The notes beneath the pieces were generated by a model. The model worked only from the letters and a program-made list of their open reading frames with translations, did not search any database and had not been told where the DNA came from. The position numbers and the translations under genes were made by a program. This document shows positions 1 through 8,617 of a stretch of DNA of 64,000 bases, in pieces; within the stretch, counting starts at the first letter, position 1, and the number at the start of each line of letters is the position of its first letter. Source of the stretch: an uncultured Hyphomicrobiales bacterium (lineage in GTDB: Bacteria > Pseudomonadota > Alphaproteobacteria > Rhizobiales > Devosiaceae); contig CAIKKY010000007.1 of NCBI GenBank assembly GCA_903828145.1, positions 186,001 to 250,000 of the forward strand. Reading direction: 5' to 3'.

Positions 1-444
1 GAAGGGCACCAGCATGGCGCCACCGAACTCACGCTCGGCAGCCTGACCCTTGCAGGCTTTTTCACCAAGGCCACACTGCCCAACCAGCCCGTGGGCGCGG
101 GATTTCTGACTATCACCAACGCCGGCACCGAAGACGACCGGCTGATTGCAGCCAGCTCGCCCATGGCCGCAGATGTCCAGATTCATGAAATGAAGATGGA
201 CGGCGACATGATGAAGATGGCCGAACTGCCCGATGGGCTGTTGATCCCCGCCGGTCAGACCGTGACTTTGGCCCCCGGCGGCTTCCACCTGATGTTCATG
301 GATCTCACGGCGGCCTTCGTTGCAGGTGCCGTTGTGCCGGTGAGCCTGACTTTTGAAAAGGCCGGTACGATTGATATCGAGTTGCCGGTGCTGGCCAAGT
401 CCGCTGAGACGCCCGAAGCCCCCATGGCGCATGACGCGCATTAA
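1..444 (+). CDS. Periplasmic copper chaperone PCu(A)C family, 5' end outside the window
   Basis: The reading frame is open from base 1 (E-G-H-Q-H-G...), so the start and any signal peptide lie upstream of the window. The visible 147 residues carry the PCuAC copper-ligand pattern: an H-E-M-K-M segment followed by methionines, then G-G-F-H-L-M-F-M near the end. The C-terminus is His-rich (M-A-H-D-A-H). Proteins of this family bind Cu(I) in the periplasm and help load the CuA site of cytochrome oxidase. The SCO gene starts 9 bases after the stop, which fits a two-gene copper-delivery operon. A GTG at 91 is an internal codon, not the start. Confidence 0.88.
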   Translation, partial: EGHQHGATELTLGSLTLAGFFTKATLPNQPVGAGFLTITNAGTEDDRLIAASSPMAADVQIHEMKMDGDMMKMAELPDGLLIPAGQTVTLAPGGFHLMFMDLTAAFVAGAVVPVSLTFEKAGTIDIELPVLAKSAETPEAPMAHDAH

Positions 445-453
445 GGATCGACC

Positions 454-1050
454 ATGACCCCCGCCGCGCTTCGCCGCTTCCGCCTGATCCTCTGGGCCCT
501 CGTTGCGGTTGCAGCCCTTGCTGCCACCTTCATCTTCCTCACCGTGCCGCCCAAATCGGCGACGGCGCTGGGCGGCGGGGACTATCATGTGCTCGATGCT
601 TCCGGAAACACGCTCGATGCGAGCATGTTAAAGGGCCATCCCTCGCTCCTGTTCTTTGGCTACACGCACTGCCCCGATGTCTGCCCGACAACCCTCGCTG
701 AAATGGCCGCCTGGTTTGAAACGCTGGGCGACGAGGGCAAGGCGCTCAAGGGCTATTTCGTCACGGTCGATCCCGAGCGCGACACCCCCGCCATCATTGG
801 CGATTACGTGGCCGGCGTAACGGATCGGGTCACCCCCATTTCGGGCGACCCCGCCGAGGTGCTGAAGCTGGTCAACGCCTGGAAAGTTACCGTGGAAAAG
901 GTGCCGGGCGACAGCGATGACTACACGCTGAACCACACGGCCTCGGTGTTTCTGATCAACGCTGACGGCGGGTTCGAAGGCACCATCGCCTTTGGCGAAA
1001 ACGCCGAGTCGGCCGTGGGCAAAATCCGCAAGCTGCTGGCGAAAAGCTAG
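454..1050 (+). CDS. SCO1/SenC family copper chaperone
   Basis: A 198-residue protein with one N-terminal membrane anchor (about residues 12-30) and a periplasmic thioredoxin fold. The copper ligands of the family are present: C73 and C77 (C-P-D-V-C) and H161 (N-H-T-A-S). SCO proteins deliver copper to, or reduce, the CuA cysteines of cytochrome c oxidase subunit II. Its position directly behind a PCuAC gene supports this role. The ATG follows an AAGGA-like ribosome-binding site. It ends convergently with trmD, overlapping it by 4 bases. Confidence 0.92.
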   Translation: MTPAALRRFRLILWALVAVAALAATFIFLTVPPKSATALGGGDYHVLDASGNTLDASMLKGHPSLLFFGYTHCPDVCPTTLAEMAAWFETLGDEGKALKGYFVTVDPERDTPAIIGDYVAGVTDRVTPISGDPAEVLKLVNAWKVTVEKVPGDSDDYTLNHTASVFLINADGGFEGTIAFGENAESAVGKIRKLLAKS

Positions 1051-1736
1051 TCTTTACGCACCAGAAGGTCGGGGCGCCGCTTCCGCGTGAGCGCCTCGGC
1101 CTCGGCGCGCCGCCATTGGGCGACCTTGCCATGGTCGCCTGAGGTCAGCACCGCCGGGATGTCGCGACCCTCGAACACCTGCGGTCTGGTATAGTGCGGG
1201 TATTCAAGCAGCCCGCCCTCAAAGCTCTCTTCGGCAGTGCTGTCGGCTGCGCCCAACACGCCGGGGATAAGCCGCGTTACCGCTTCGAGCAGCACCATGG
1301 CGGCCACTTCCCCGCCCGCCAGCACATAATCACCAATGGAGACTTCCTCGAGGCCGCGCGCCTCGATCACCCGCTGGTCGACCCCCTCGAACCGGCCGCA
1401 GATGATGACTGCACCCGGCCCATCGGCCAACGCGCGAACCCGCGCCTGGGTGAGCGGCTTGCCGCGCGGGCTCATCAGCAGTCGCGGTCGCGGATCACCG
1501 TACGGCGAGACCGCATCAATGGCTTTGGCGAGAATATCGGGCCGAAGCACCATGCCCGCGCCGCCGCCCGAGGGGGTATCATCCACCGTCTTGTGCCGGT
1601 CGGTGGCAAAATCGCGCAATGGCGTGACCCGCAATGACCAGAGCCCGTCGCTCAGCCCCCGGCCAATGACCGAGGCCCCCAGCGGGCCGGGAAACAGATC
1701 AGGAAACAGCGTTATGATGTCGGCGGCAAAGCTCAA
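1047..1736 (-). CDS. trmD: tRNA (guanine37-N1)-methyltransferase
   Basis: A 229-residue SPOUT methyltransferase that makes m1G37 in tRNAs reading CNN and GGN codons, which prevents +1 frameshifting. The AdoMet knot region is recognisable at [10 protein letters not shown] (113-122) and [11 protein letters not shown] (133-143). It is the last gene of the ffh-rpsP-rimM-trmD operon and its ATG overlaps the rimM stop by 4 bases, suggesting translational coupling. In many bacteria rplS follows trmD. Here a convergent SCO gene follows instead, so rplS must lie elsewhere. Confidence 0.97.
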   Translation of the reverse strand: MSFAADIITLFPDLFPGPLGASVIGRGLSDGLWSLRVTPLRDFATDRHKTVDDTPSGGGAGMVLRPDILAKAIDAVSPYGDPRPRLLMSPRGKPLTQARVRALADGPGAVIICGRFEGVDQRVIEARGLEEVSIGDYVLAGGEVAAMVLLEAVTRLIPGVLGAADSTAEESFEGGLLEYPHYTRPQVFEGRDIPAVLTSGDHGKVAQWRRAEAEALTRKRRPDLLVRKD

Positions 1737-2275
1737 TCCGGCTCCTCTTCGCCGAGGTCCGCGTCGAGCGGCGGCGAGATGACCAGATAGCCCTCGGCAA
1801 TATTCACCTCGGGCACCACGGCCTTGATGAACGGAAACATCAGCATGTCGCCCGAGGGGGTGCGGACTTCCACAATGTCGCCCGCGCCATAATTGGGCAC
1901 GGCGGCGACCTGCCCGATTTCTGTCCCGTCATCGAGCCGGGCCGTGAGGCCGATGAGATCGGCCAGATAGAAATCATCGTCGTCTTCAGGATCGGGCAAC
2001 AGCGCCCGGTCCACGTAGAGATCGACCCCGTTCAGCTTTTCCGCCGCCGTGCGGTCGTCCACGCCCTTGAGGCGGGCCACCAGCATGGTGGTGGTTGCCC
2101 GCGCCGAGGTGATCGTCACTGTAAGCCCCGGCCGGTTGGTCGAAAGCTCACCATAATTAACGAGCGCCAGCGGGTCCTCGGTGAAAGACTGCACGCGCAC
2201 TTCGCCCTTGATGCCATGGGCCGCACCGATGCGACCCATGAGCAGGAGACGTGGCTTGTCCGGACCCGCGTTCAA
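1733..2275 (-). CDS. rimM: Ribosome maturation factor RimM
   Basis: A 180-residue protein with the two RimM modules: an N-terminal beta-barrel beginning [13 protein letters not shown] (14-26) and a C-terminal PRC-barrel with the acidic [13 protein letters not shown] segment. RimM binds ribosomal protein S19 and helps mature the 30S head. It sits 3 bases downstream of rpsP and overlaps trmD by 4 bases. The acidic C-terminal tail (G-E-E-E-P-D) is unremarkable. Confidence 0.96.
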   Translation of the reverse strand: MNAGPDKPRLLLMGRIGAAHGIKGEVRVQSFTEDPLALVNYGELSTNRPGLTVTITSARATTTMLVARLKGVDDRTAAEKLNGVDLYVDRALLPDPEDDDDFYLADLIGLTARLDDGTEIGQVAAVPNYGAGDIVEVRTPSGDMLMFPFIKAVVPEVNIAEGYLVISPPLDADLGEEEPD

Positions 2276-2278
2276 GGC

Positions 2279-2674
2279 TTACTCGGCGGCCGGAGCGTCG
2301 GCCGGCGCTTCTGCCGGTGCATTGGCAGCAGCTTCAGCAGCGGCGGCCTTCTTGGCCTTCTCTTCGGCGCGTTCGGTCGACTTCTTGCCCGGGACAGCGC
2401 GTTCCGGGTTGTTGCGCGCTTCACGCTTCAACAGGCCGGCGGCGTCGAGAAAACGCGCCACGCGGTCGGTCGGCTGGGCGCCAACGCCGAGCCAATGCTG
2501 AATGCGCTCAACCAGCAGGTTCACGCGCTTCGATTTGTCGGCGAGCTTCGGGTCATAGGTGCCGACCTTCTCGATGAAGCGGCCATCGCGCGGGCTGCGC
2601 GCATCGGCGAGCACGACATGGTAGTAGGGGCGCTTCTTGGTGCCAGCGCGGGAAAGACGCAGTTTAAGAGACAT
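2279..2674 (-). CDS. rpsP: 30S ribosomal protein S16
   Basis: The N-terminal 80 residues are canonical S16 ([31 protein letters not shown]). The full length of 131 residues exceeds the common 80-90 because of an Ala/Glu-rich, low-complexity tail from about residue 100, a frequent alphaproteobacterial extension. It lies 25 bases after ffh and 3 before rimM, in one minus-strand operon. Confidence 0.97.
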   Translation of the reverse strand: MSLKLRLSRAGTKKRPYYHVVLADARSPRDGRFIEKVGTYDPKLADKSKRVNLLVERIQHWLGVGAQPTDRVARFLDAAGLLKREARNNPERAVPGKKSTERAEEKAKKAAAAEAAANAPAEAPADAPAAE

Positions 2675-2699
2675 TGTTCAGTCCTTCAGGTTGATCGAG

Positions 2700-4298
2700 T
2701 TATTTCTTTTTGGGCACAAAGCCGCCGCCCAGCCCCGGCAAGCCGGGAAAGCGCGACGCTCCGCCAAGCCCGGGCAAGCCCGAGCCGGATTTCAACAGCT
2801 GGCCCACATCCGTGGGCAGCTTTTCGGCGAGGGCCTGTTGCGGCACCCCGCCCGTGACGGCGGCCGGGTCCAGGCCCATCTGCCGCGCCAGTTTCTCCAG
2901 TTCGGCCGGGTCCATCTTCGACGGATCGGGCATAGTGCCCATTCCGCCCATCATGCCACCCATCTTGCCGCCGAACATGCCCGAGAGCGAGCCAAGCCCG
3001 CCCTTCGAGACTTTCTTCATCATGTCCGCCATCTGCCGATGCTGCTTCATCAGCTTGTTGACGTCCTCAACCTTGGTGCCCGAGCCCGCCGCGATCCGCT
3101 TGCGCCGCGAGGCGTTGAGCAGATCGGGATTGCCGCGTTCGGTCTTGGTCATCGAATTGATGATGGCGATCTGCCGATCAAAAATCCGCTCATCAATGGT
3201 GGCGCCGGCCATGGCCTTTTTGACCTGGCCCATGCCGGGCAGCATGTTCATGAGCGAACCCATGCCACCCATTTTCTTCATCTGCTGCAGCTGCCCGCGC
3301 AGATCCTCAAGGTCGAAGACGCCCTTTTTGAGCTTCTTCGCCATTTTCTGCGCGTCTTCGACCGAAACGGTCTCGGCGGCTTTTTCAACCAGGCTGACGA
3401 TATCGCCCATGCCGAGAATACGGTCGGCGATGCTGCCGGGCCGAAAATCCTCAAGCGCATCCATGCGCTCGCCGGTGCCCAGAAGCTTGATCGGCTTGCC
3501 GGTGGCGGCCCGCATCGACAGGGCCGCGCCGCCCCGGCCATCGCCGTCCACGCGCGTCAGCACGATGCCGGTAATATCCACGCGCTCGTCAAACGACCGC
3601 GCGAGGTTGATGGCGTCCTGTCCGGTCAGCGCATCGGCGACGAGCAGGATTTCATGCGGAGTGGCGACGGCCTTGACCTCGGCCGTTTCGGCCATCAGCT
3701 CTTCATCGATATGCGTCCGGCCCGCCGTATCGAGGATCAGCACATCATAGCCGCCGAGCGTCGCCTCGCGCTTGGCGCGCTTGGCGATCTCGACCGGCGT
3801 CTGGCCCTGAACAATGGCCAGCACATCAACGCCAACCTGCTGGCCGAGCACCTGCAGCTGTTCCATGGCCGCCGGGCGGCGCGTATCGAGCGAGGCGAGC
3901 AGGACCTTCTTGCCCTGCCGCTCCGTCATGCGCTTGGCGATTTTTGCGGTAGTCGTGGTCTTGCCCGAGCCCTGCAGGCCGACCATCACCATGGTCATGG
4001 GCGGGGTGGCGGCGAAATCGATCGGCACCGGCTCATTGCCCAGCACCCGCACGAGTTCATCGTGCACGATCTTGACGACCTGCTGGCCGGGCGTCACCGA
4101 GCGCGTGACTTCAGCGCCCACGGCGCGCACGCGCACCTGCTCGACAAAGGCCCGGACCACTTCCAGCGAAACGTCGGCCTCAAGCAGCGCCCGGCGAACT
4201 TCGCGCAGGGCTTCGTCCACGTCCTTCTCGCCGAGCGCACCGCGCCCGCGAAGTCCGTCGAAGATTTTGCCAAGCCGGTCGCTAAGGCTCTCGAACAT
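2700..4298 (-). CDS. ffh: Signal recognition particle protein Ffh (SRP54)
   Basis: A 532-residue SRP GTPase that binds signal sequences of nascent membrane proteins and docks on FtsY. An N-terminal helical bundle is followed by the G domain with G-L-Q-G-S-G-K-T-T-T (P-loop), D-T-A-G-R and T-R-V-D-G-D-G-R-G-G. The C-terminal M domain is rich in methionine (M-K-K-M-G-G-M, M-G-G-M-M-G-G-M). It is slightly longer than usual through a Gly/Pro-rich, basic tail ending K-K-K. It opens the operon with rpsP, rimM and trmD. Its receptor gene ftsY lies 3 kb away on the other strand. Confidence 0.97.
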   Translation of the reverse strand: MFESLSDRLGKIFDGLRGRGALGEKDVDEALREVRRALLEADVSLEVVRAFVEQVRVRAVGAEVTRSVTPGQQVVKIVHDELVRVLGNEPVPIDFAATPPMTMVMVGLQGSGKTTTTAKIAKRMTERQGKKVLLASLDTRRPAAMEQLQVLGQQVGVDVLAIVQGQTPVEIAKRAKREATLGGYDVLILDTAGRTHIDEELMAETAEVKAVATPHEILLVADALTGQDAINLARSFDERVDITGIVLTRVDGDGRGGAALSMRAATGKPIKLLGTGERMDALEDFRPGSIADRILGMGDIVSLVEKAAETVSVEDAQKMAKKLKKGVFDLEDLRGQLQQMKKMGGMGSLMNMLPGMGQVKKAMAGATIDERIFDRQIAIINSMTKTERGNPDLLNASRRKRIAAGSGTKVEDVNKLMKQHRQMADMMKKVSKGGLGSLSGMFGGKMGGMMGGMGTMPDPSKMDPAELEKLARQMGLDPAAVTGGVPQQALAEKLPTDVGQLLKSGSGLPGLGGASRFPGLPGLGGGFVPKKK

Positions 4299-4360
4299 CC
4301 GTTTTCCTTTCGCTCAAACCCGGCGGAAAGCCTGGCCTGAACGGTGATATGGGTTCCGAA

Positions 4361-4467
4361 AGTCCAAACGCCAACCGCACCCGAGGGCGCATCGCGCTGT
4401 CGGGTGTGAGCCTCCGGGAACTCTTTATACCTGTACGGGTCCCGGTCGGCCTTCAGGTGTTTGGACC
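4361..4467 (+). ncRNA. Candidate structured RNA with a three-way junction, unidentified
   Basis: An 11-bp closing stem joins 4362-4372 with 4456-4466. It encloses two hairpins: 4376-4384 with 4400-4408, extended inside by 4386-4390 with 4394-4398, and 4414-4423 with 4437-4445 (one A-G mismatch). Four pairs are G-U when the plus strand is read (G4370-U4458, G4377-U4407, G4386-U4398, U4422-G4438). On the minus strand they would be A-C mismatches, which favours a plus-strand RNA. Two more inverted repeats follow (4475-4498 and 4497-4523). No U-run terminator is visible. It resembles neither 4.5S, 6S nor RNase P RNA that I can recognise. A minus-strand ffh leader is the alternative. Confidence 0.5.
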
Positions 4468-4521
4468 TGAGGAATTACTCGCGAGATAGCGGGAGTAAGC
4501 CCAAGAGTCAAGGAAAAGGGC

Positions 4522-4788
4522 TTAGTCGTAGACGTTCTGCCGGGGGCCGGCACCCACCACCACGACAATCATCGCGGTGTCGATAATCTCCACGACGATC
4601 CGATAGTCACCAACCCGGTAGCGCCAGAACCCCCTGAGAGGTCCTGACAGCGGCCTGCCCAGAAGCCGCGGGTTTTCCGCCTGTGCTACCCGATCATACA
4701 GGAAATTGATGATGCGGCGGCGGGCCAGGGGATCCAGCTTTGCCAAAGTCTTGTTGACCGGTGCCGGGATATCAATGGTCCAAGCCAT
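4522..4788 (-). CDS. RelE/ParE-superfamily type II toxin
   Basis: An 88-residue protein with the RelE-like pattern: an N-terminal helix pair ([17 protein letters not shown]), a central [21 protein letters not shown] and a final hydrophobic strand ending in R-Q-N-V-Y-D. Toxins of this fold usually cleave mRNA on the ribosome (RelE) or inhibit gyrase (ParE), and sequence alone does not say which. It starts 27 bases after the upstream antitoxin gene on the same strand, the usual antitoxin-first order. Confidence 0.85.
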   Translation of the reverse strand: MAWTIDIPAPVNKTLAKLDPLARRRIINFLYDRVAQAENPRLLGRPLSGPLRGFWRYRVGDYRIVVEIIDTAMIVVVVGAGPRQNVYD

Positions 4789-4815
4789 GGGGGTGCTATG
4801 CGGCGTTGCGCTCCA

Positions 4816-5217
4816 TCACCCCATCGCCTTCCTCGGGCTCCCTTGCGCGGCTGCATCTGCACGGCTGGCGGCCTCGAGCGACCGAAGAAACAGCGACTTC
4901 GCGAAATCATCCACGCCAAGATTTTCTCTGCGCGCCAGCCTGTCGAGGAGAGACAGGGCATCGTCATCCAGCGTCAGGTCAGCGAGCGTCCGTTGGCGAA
5001 CCTCCTTGACCCACTGCTCCATACTCAGGTCCGGCGCCTGATCGTTAGCACCCTCAATCCGCTCCACGGCCTCTTCGGCGAGGTCGCTCCATGCGTAGTC
5101 TTCCAGCGAGATGGCAAAGACCTCGCGAGCGAAGGCCAGAAAATGGACACCGCGCTTTGCGGCCAGTTTCTTCAGCAGCCCGGCCTCTTCGTCTTTGAGT
5201 TCGAAAGTCAGTTGCAT
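4816..5217 (-). CDS. Antitoxin with two tandem ribbon-helix-helix-like modules
   Basis: The 133-residue product lies immediately upstream of the RelE-type toxin. Residues 5-40 (F-E-L-K-D-E-E-A...S-L-E-D) look like a RelB-type ribbon-helix-helix DNA-binding module. Residues 81-116 (L-T-L-D-D-D-A-L...S-L-E-A) align with it without gaps at about 12 of 36 identities, including L-L, F-A and S-L-E. The usual partners of RelE toxins are about 80 residues long, so this reads as an internal duplication. Residues 41-75 hold the acidic [12 protein letters not shown] toxin-binding-like helix. DNA binding by both modules is inference. Confidence 0.72.
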   Translation of the reverse strand: MQLTFELKDEEAGLLKKLAAKRGVHFLAFAREVFAISLEDYAWSDLAEEAVERIEGANDQAPDLSMEQWVKEVRQRTLADLTLDDDALSLLDRLARRENLGVDDFAKSLFLRSLEAASRADAAAQGSPRKAMG

Positions 5218-5239
5218 GCCAAGGCTCCACCAGATCAGC

Positions 5240-5270
5240 GGGTGATATACAGGTTACCCCTTATATACCC
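5240..5270 (-). promoter_or_regulatory. Candidate operator of the toxin-antitoxin pair
   Basis: An imperfect inverted repeat, GGGTGATATAC at 5240-5250 and TATATACCC at 5262-5270, lies 22 bases upstream of the antitoxin start. It is AT-rich in its arms and sits where an autoregulating antitoxin would bind. Autoregulation is typical for RelBE-type modules. Binding at this site is inferred only from position and symmetry. Confidence 0.4.
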
Positions 5271-5358
5271 CCGCCACCCGCCACTGGCAATTGTTCGGCA
5301 TATCCGCCATATAGGGCCGAACCCGTCGATCTATGGCCCGGCGGGTGAGAGAGCCCGC

Positions 5359-6228
5359 ATGTCCAACGCCCCTTTCATCAAGATGAACGGCCTCGGCAAC
5401 GAGATTATCGTTGCCGATATGCGCGGGCGCGCAGACCGGGTTACCGCCGGGGCCGCGATTGCCCTCAATGCCGATCCGGCAACCCGCTTCGATCAGATCA
5501 TGGCGATCCACGATCCGAAGACGCCCGGCACAGCCTACTATATTGAGATCATCAATTCCGATGGCACCGGCGCCCAGGCCTGCGGCAATGGAATGCGCTG
5601 CGTGGTGCAGGCGCTGGCCGCTGAAACCGGGCTCAAGCATTTCGTGGTTGAAACCGTGGCAGGCATCCTGACCGGCGACGAAAACCCCGATGGGCTCATC
5701 ACTGTCGATATGGGCAGGCCCCGGCTTGGGTGGCAGGATATTCCACTCTCTGAACCCTTTGCCGACACCACCCGCATCGAGTTGCAGGTCGGCCCCATTG
5801 ATGCGCCGGTGCTGCATAGTCCGGCCGCCGCTTCCATGGGCAACCCGCACGTGACCTTCTGGGTGACAGACGACGTGTGGGGCTATGCGCTCGACCGGTT
5901 TGGGCCGCTGCTCGAACACCATCCGCTGTTTCCCGAGCGCTGCAACATTTCCATCGCGCAGGTCGTCGCGTCCGATCACATCATTTTGCGCACCTGGGAG
6001 CGCGGGGCGGGGCTGACGCGCGCCTGCGGCACCGCCGCCTGTGCCGCGCTGGTCAACGCCGCCCGCACGGGGCGCACGGGCCGAAAGGCGACCGTCACCC
6101 TGCCCGGCGGCGATCTCGTGATCGCGTGGCGGGCAGATGACCACGTGCTCCTCACCGGCCCGGCCGAGCGGGAGTTCACCGGCCGTTTCGATCCCGCCAC
6201 CGGCCGCTTCCAGCGGGATGCTGCATAA
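5359..6228 (+). CDS. dapF: Diaminopimelate epimerase
   Basis: A 289-residue PLP-independent epimerase converting LL- to meso-diaminopimelate for lysine and peptidoglycan. The start [15 protein letters not shown] is the conserved N-terminus, so the frame's upstream 187 codons are not part of it. The two catalytic cysteines are in A-C-G-N-G-M-R-C and [10 protein letters not shown] ribosome-binding site (GAGAGAG) precedes the ATG. Its TAA overlaps the mtaB ATG by one base, so it heads the dapF-mtaB-ftsY-septation protein operon. Confidence 0.96.
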   Translation: MSNAPFIKMNGLGNEIIVADMRGRADRVTAGAAIALNADPATRFDQIMAIHDPKTPGTAYYIEIINSDGTGAQACGNGMRCVVQALAAETGLKHFVVETVAGILTGDENPDGLITVDMGRPRLGWQDIPLSEPFADTTRIELQVGPIDAPVLHSPAAASMGNPHVTFWVTDDVWGYALDRFGPLLEHHPLFPERCNISIAQVVASDHIILRTWERGAGLTRACGTAACAALVNAARTGRTGRKATVTLPGGDLVIAWRADDHVLLTGPAEREFTGRFDPATGRFQRDAA

Positions 6229-7493
6229 TGGCAGTCGAAACCCTCACCTTTGGCTGTCGCCTCAATGCCTATGAATCCGAGGTGATGAAGGCGGCTGCCG
6301 AAAAGGCCGGGCTGGATGGCGCGATCATCGTCAACACCTGCGCCGTCACGGCCGAAGCCGTTCGGCAGGCCAAGCAGGCGATCCGCAAGGCGCGTCGCGA
6401 TAACCCCGATGCCCAGATCATCGTCACCGGCTGCGCCGCCCAGACCGAGGCCCGCACCTTTGGCGATATGCCCGAGGTCAATCTCGTTATCGGCAATGCC
6501 GACAAGCTGAAGTCAGAGAGCTATGCGCCCGTCGCCTTCGGTGTACCGCTCAACGACAAGGTGCAGGTCAACGACATCATGTCCGTGCGCGAAACCGCCG
6601 GGCACCTGATCGAGGGCATGGATGGCCGCGCCCGCGCCTTCGTGCAGGTGCAGAACGGCTGCGACCACCGCTGCACCTTCTGCATCATCCCCTTTGGCCG
6701 TGGCCCGTCGCGCTCGGTGCCCATGGGTCTCGTCGTCGAGCAGATCAAAAAGCTCGTCGGCAATGGCTACCGCGAAGTGGTGCTGACTGGTGTCGACATC
6801 ACGTCCTACGGCCCCGACCTGCCCGGCACCCCAGCCCTCGGCACGCTGACCCAGCAGATTTTGAAGTACGTGCCCGATCTGCCGCGGCTGCGTATCTCGT
6901 CCATCGATTCAATCGAGGCTGACGACGCGCTCTATGATGCTGTCGCGTCGGACCGGCGACTGATGCCGCACCTGCACCTGTCGCTGCAATCGGGCGATGA
7001 CATGATTTTGAAGCGCATGAAGCGCCGGCATTCCCGGAGCGAGGCGCTGGCTGTCGTGGCCAAGCTGCGCGCGCTGAGGCCCGACATGGTGTTCGGCGCT
7101 GATATCATCGCCGGCTTCCCCACCGAAACCGACGACATGTTCGAAAACACGCTGCGCATCGTCACCGAAGCCGATCTCACCTATCTGCATGTCTTCCCCT
7201 TTTCCCCGCGTCCCGGCACCCCGGCAGCGCGCATGCCGCTGGTGGACAAGGCCGTGGCAAAGGCGCGGGCCCGGCGGCTGCGCGAGGCGGGCGACAGACA
7301 GGTGGAAAAGCTCGCGCTCAGCCGCGTGGGGCTGATTGAACAGGTGCTCGTCGAGCGCGACGGTATCGGGCGCACGGAGCAGTTCATGACGGTGAGCGTG
7401 CCCGGCCACACCGAGAGCGAGATCATTCCCGTCCGGATCACTGGCACAACGCCGGATGGTCTCGTGGGCGAAGCGGTAAGGACAGCGGCGTAA
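6228..7493 (+). CDS. mtaB: tRNA t6A37 methylthiotransferase (MtaB/MiaB-like radical SAM)
   Basis: A 421-residue methylthiotransferase that turns t6A37 of ANN-decoding tRNAs into ms2t6A. The N-terminal domain has its three cluster cysteines (T-F-G-C-R-L-N, N-T-C-A-V-T, T-G-C-A-A-Q-T). The radical SAM cluster motif C145-x3-C149-x2-C152 lies in N-G-C-D-H-R-C-T-F-C. The short C-terminal region fits a TRAM domain. MtaB is preferred over MiaB because of the short N-terminus and the dapF-ftsY context. It overlaps the next gene by one base. Confidence 0.92.
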   Translation: MAVETLTFGCRLNAYESEVMKAAAEKAGLDGAIIVNTCAVTAEAVRQAKQAIRKARRDNPDAQIIVTGCAAQTEARTFGDMPEVNLVIGNADKLKSESYAPVAFGVPLNDKVQVNDIMSVRETAGHLIEGMDGRARAFVQVQNGCDHRCTFCIIPFGRGPSRSVPMGLVVEQIKKLVGNGYREVVLTGVDITSYGPDLPGTPALGTLTQQILKYVPDLPRLRISSIDSIEADDALYDAVASDRRLMPHLHLSLQSGDDMILKRMKRRHSRSEALAVVAKLRALRPDMVFGADIIAGFPTETDDMFENTLRIVTEADLTYLHVFPFSPRPGTPAARMPLVDKAVAKARARRLREAGDRQVEKLALSRVGLIEQVLVERDGIGRTEQFMTVSVPGHTESEIIPVRITGTTPDGLVGEAVRTAA

Positions 7494-8617
7494 TGGCTGA
7501 ACGAAAAGGCTTGTTGGGGCGGCTCTTTGGTGGCGGAAAGCCCGCTGAACCGGCGCCCGCACCCTCGCCCGAACCCGAAAGCACCGAGCCACCGGCCGGG
7601 CCGGTTGAGGCGACGCCCGAGTTCATCCACGAGGTCGAGCACCAGCACGAGACCCCGCCCGCACCCCTTGAGCCCGTGGCCTCCCAGCCCGAAAAACCGA
7701 GGGGCTGGTTCCAGCGCCTCACCTCGGGGCTGAAACGGTCGTCCGATCAGCTCACCGGCAATATCGCGGCCGTCTTCACCAAGAAAAAGCTCGACGCCGC
7801 GCTACTGGACGAGTTGGAAGATATCCTGCTGCAGTCGGACTTCGGCATCGAAATGGCCGAGACCGTGACAGCGGCCCTGCGCCGCGACCGGTTCGACCGC
7901 GACGTGACAGCCGAAGACGTGCGCGATGTGCTCGCGACCGAGATCGAAAAGGTGCTCACCGCAGTCGCCGCGCCGCTGACCATCACGGTATCGAAGAAGC
8001 CCTTTGTCATCCTGATGGTTGGCGTAAACGGCTCGGGCAAGACCACCACCATCGGCAAGCTCGCGGGGCTTTACCGCCAGCAGGGCCTGAAGGTGATGCT
8101 CGCGGCCGGCGACACGTTCCGCGCCGCCGCCATTGAGCAGTTGCAGGTCTGGGGCCAGCGCACCGGCGCGCCCGTGGTTGCCCGTCCCGCCGGGTCCGAT
8201 GCATCGGGCCTGGCCTTTGAGGCCGTGGAGCGCGCCCGCGCCGAAGGCTCGGATGTTCTCATTATCGATACAGCCGGGCGTCTGCAGAACCGCGACGAGC
8301 TGATGAGCGAACTCGAAAAGATCATCCGCGTCATCAAGAAGGTTGATCCCGAAGCGCCGCACGCCACCCTCCTCACCCTCGATGCCACGACCGGGCAGAA
8401 CGCGCTCAATCAGGTCGAGATTTTCGGCAAGCGCGCGGCCATCACCGGCCTTGTCATGACCAAGCTCGATGGTACGGCGCGCGGCGGCATTCTCGTGGCC
8501 ATTGCCCAGCGCTTCGGCCTGCCGGTGCATTTCATCGGGGTCGGCGAAGGCCTCGAAAACCTGGAACCCTTCACGGCACGCGATTTCGCCGAGGCGATCG
8601 CAGGACACTCGACATGA
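7493..8617 (+). CDS. ftsY: Signal recognition particle receptor FtsY
   Basis: A 374-residue SRP receptor GTPase. The first 70 residues form the Pro/Glu-rich acidic A domain. The N and G domains follow, with P-loop G-V-N-G-S-G-K-T-T-T-I-G-K, D-T-F-R-A-A-A, D-T-A-G-R and T-K-L-D-G-T-A-R-G-G. It docks Ffh-ribosome complexes at the inner membrane. It overlaps mtaB by one base and the downstream membrane gene by 4 bases (ATGA), so the operon is tightly coupled. Confidence 0.97.
   Translation: MAERKGLLGRLFGGGKPAEPAPAPSPEPESTEPPAGPVEATPEFIHEVEHQHETPPAPLEPVASQPEKPRGWFQRLTSGLKRSSDQLTGNIAAVFTKKKLDAALLDELEDILLQSDFGIEMAETVTAALRRDRFDRDVTAEDVRDVLATEIEKVLTAVAAPLTITVSKKPFVILMVGVNGSGKTTTIGKLAGLYRQQGLKVMLAAGDTFRAAAIEQLQVWGQRTGAPVVARPAGSDASGLAFEAVERARAEGSDVLIIDTAGRLQNRDELMSELEKIIRVIKKVDPEAPHATLLTLDATTGQNALNQVEIFGKRAAITGLVMTKLDGTARGGILVAIAQRFGLPVHFIGVGEGLENLEPFTARDFAEAIAGHST

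Noticed and set aside
4861-5358. Upstream extension of dapF covering the toxin-antitoxin region
   Set aside because: The conserved DapF start is at 5359. The extension is antisense to the antitoxin gene and lacks coding features.
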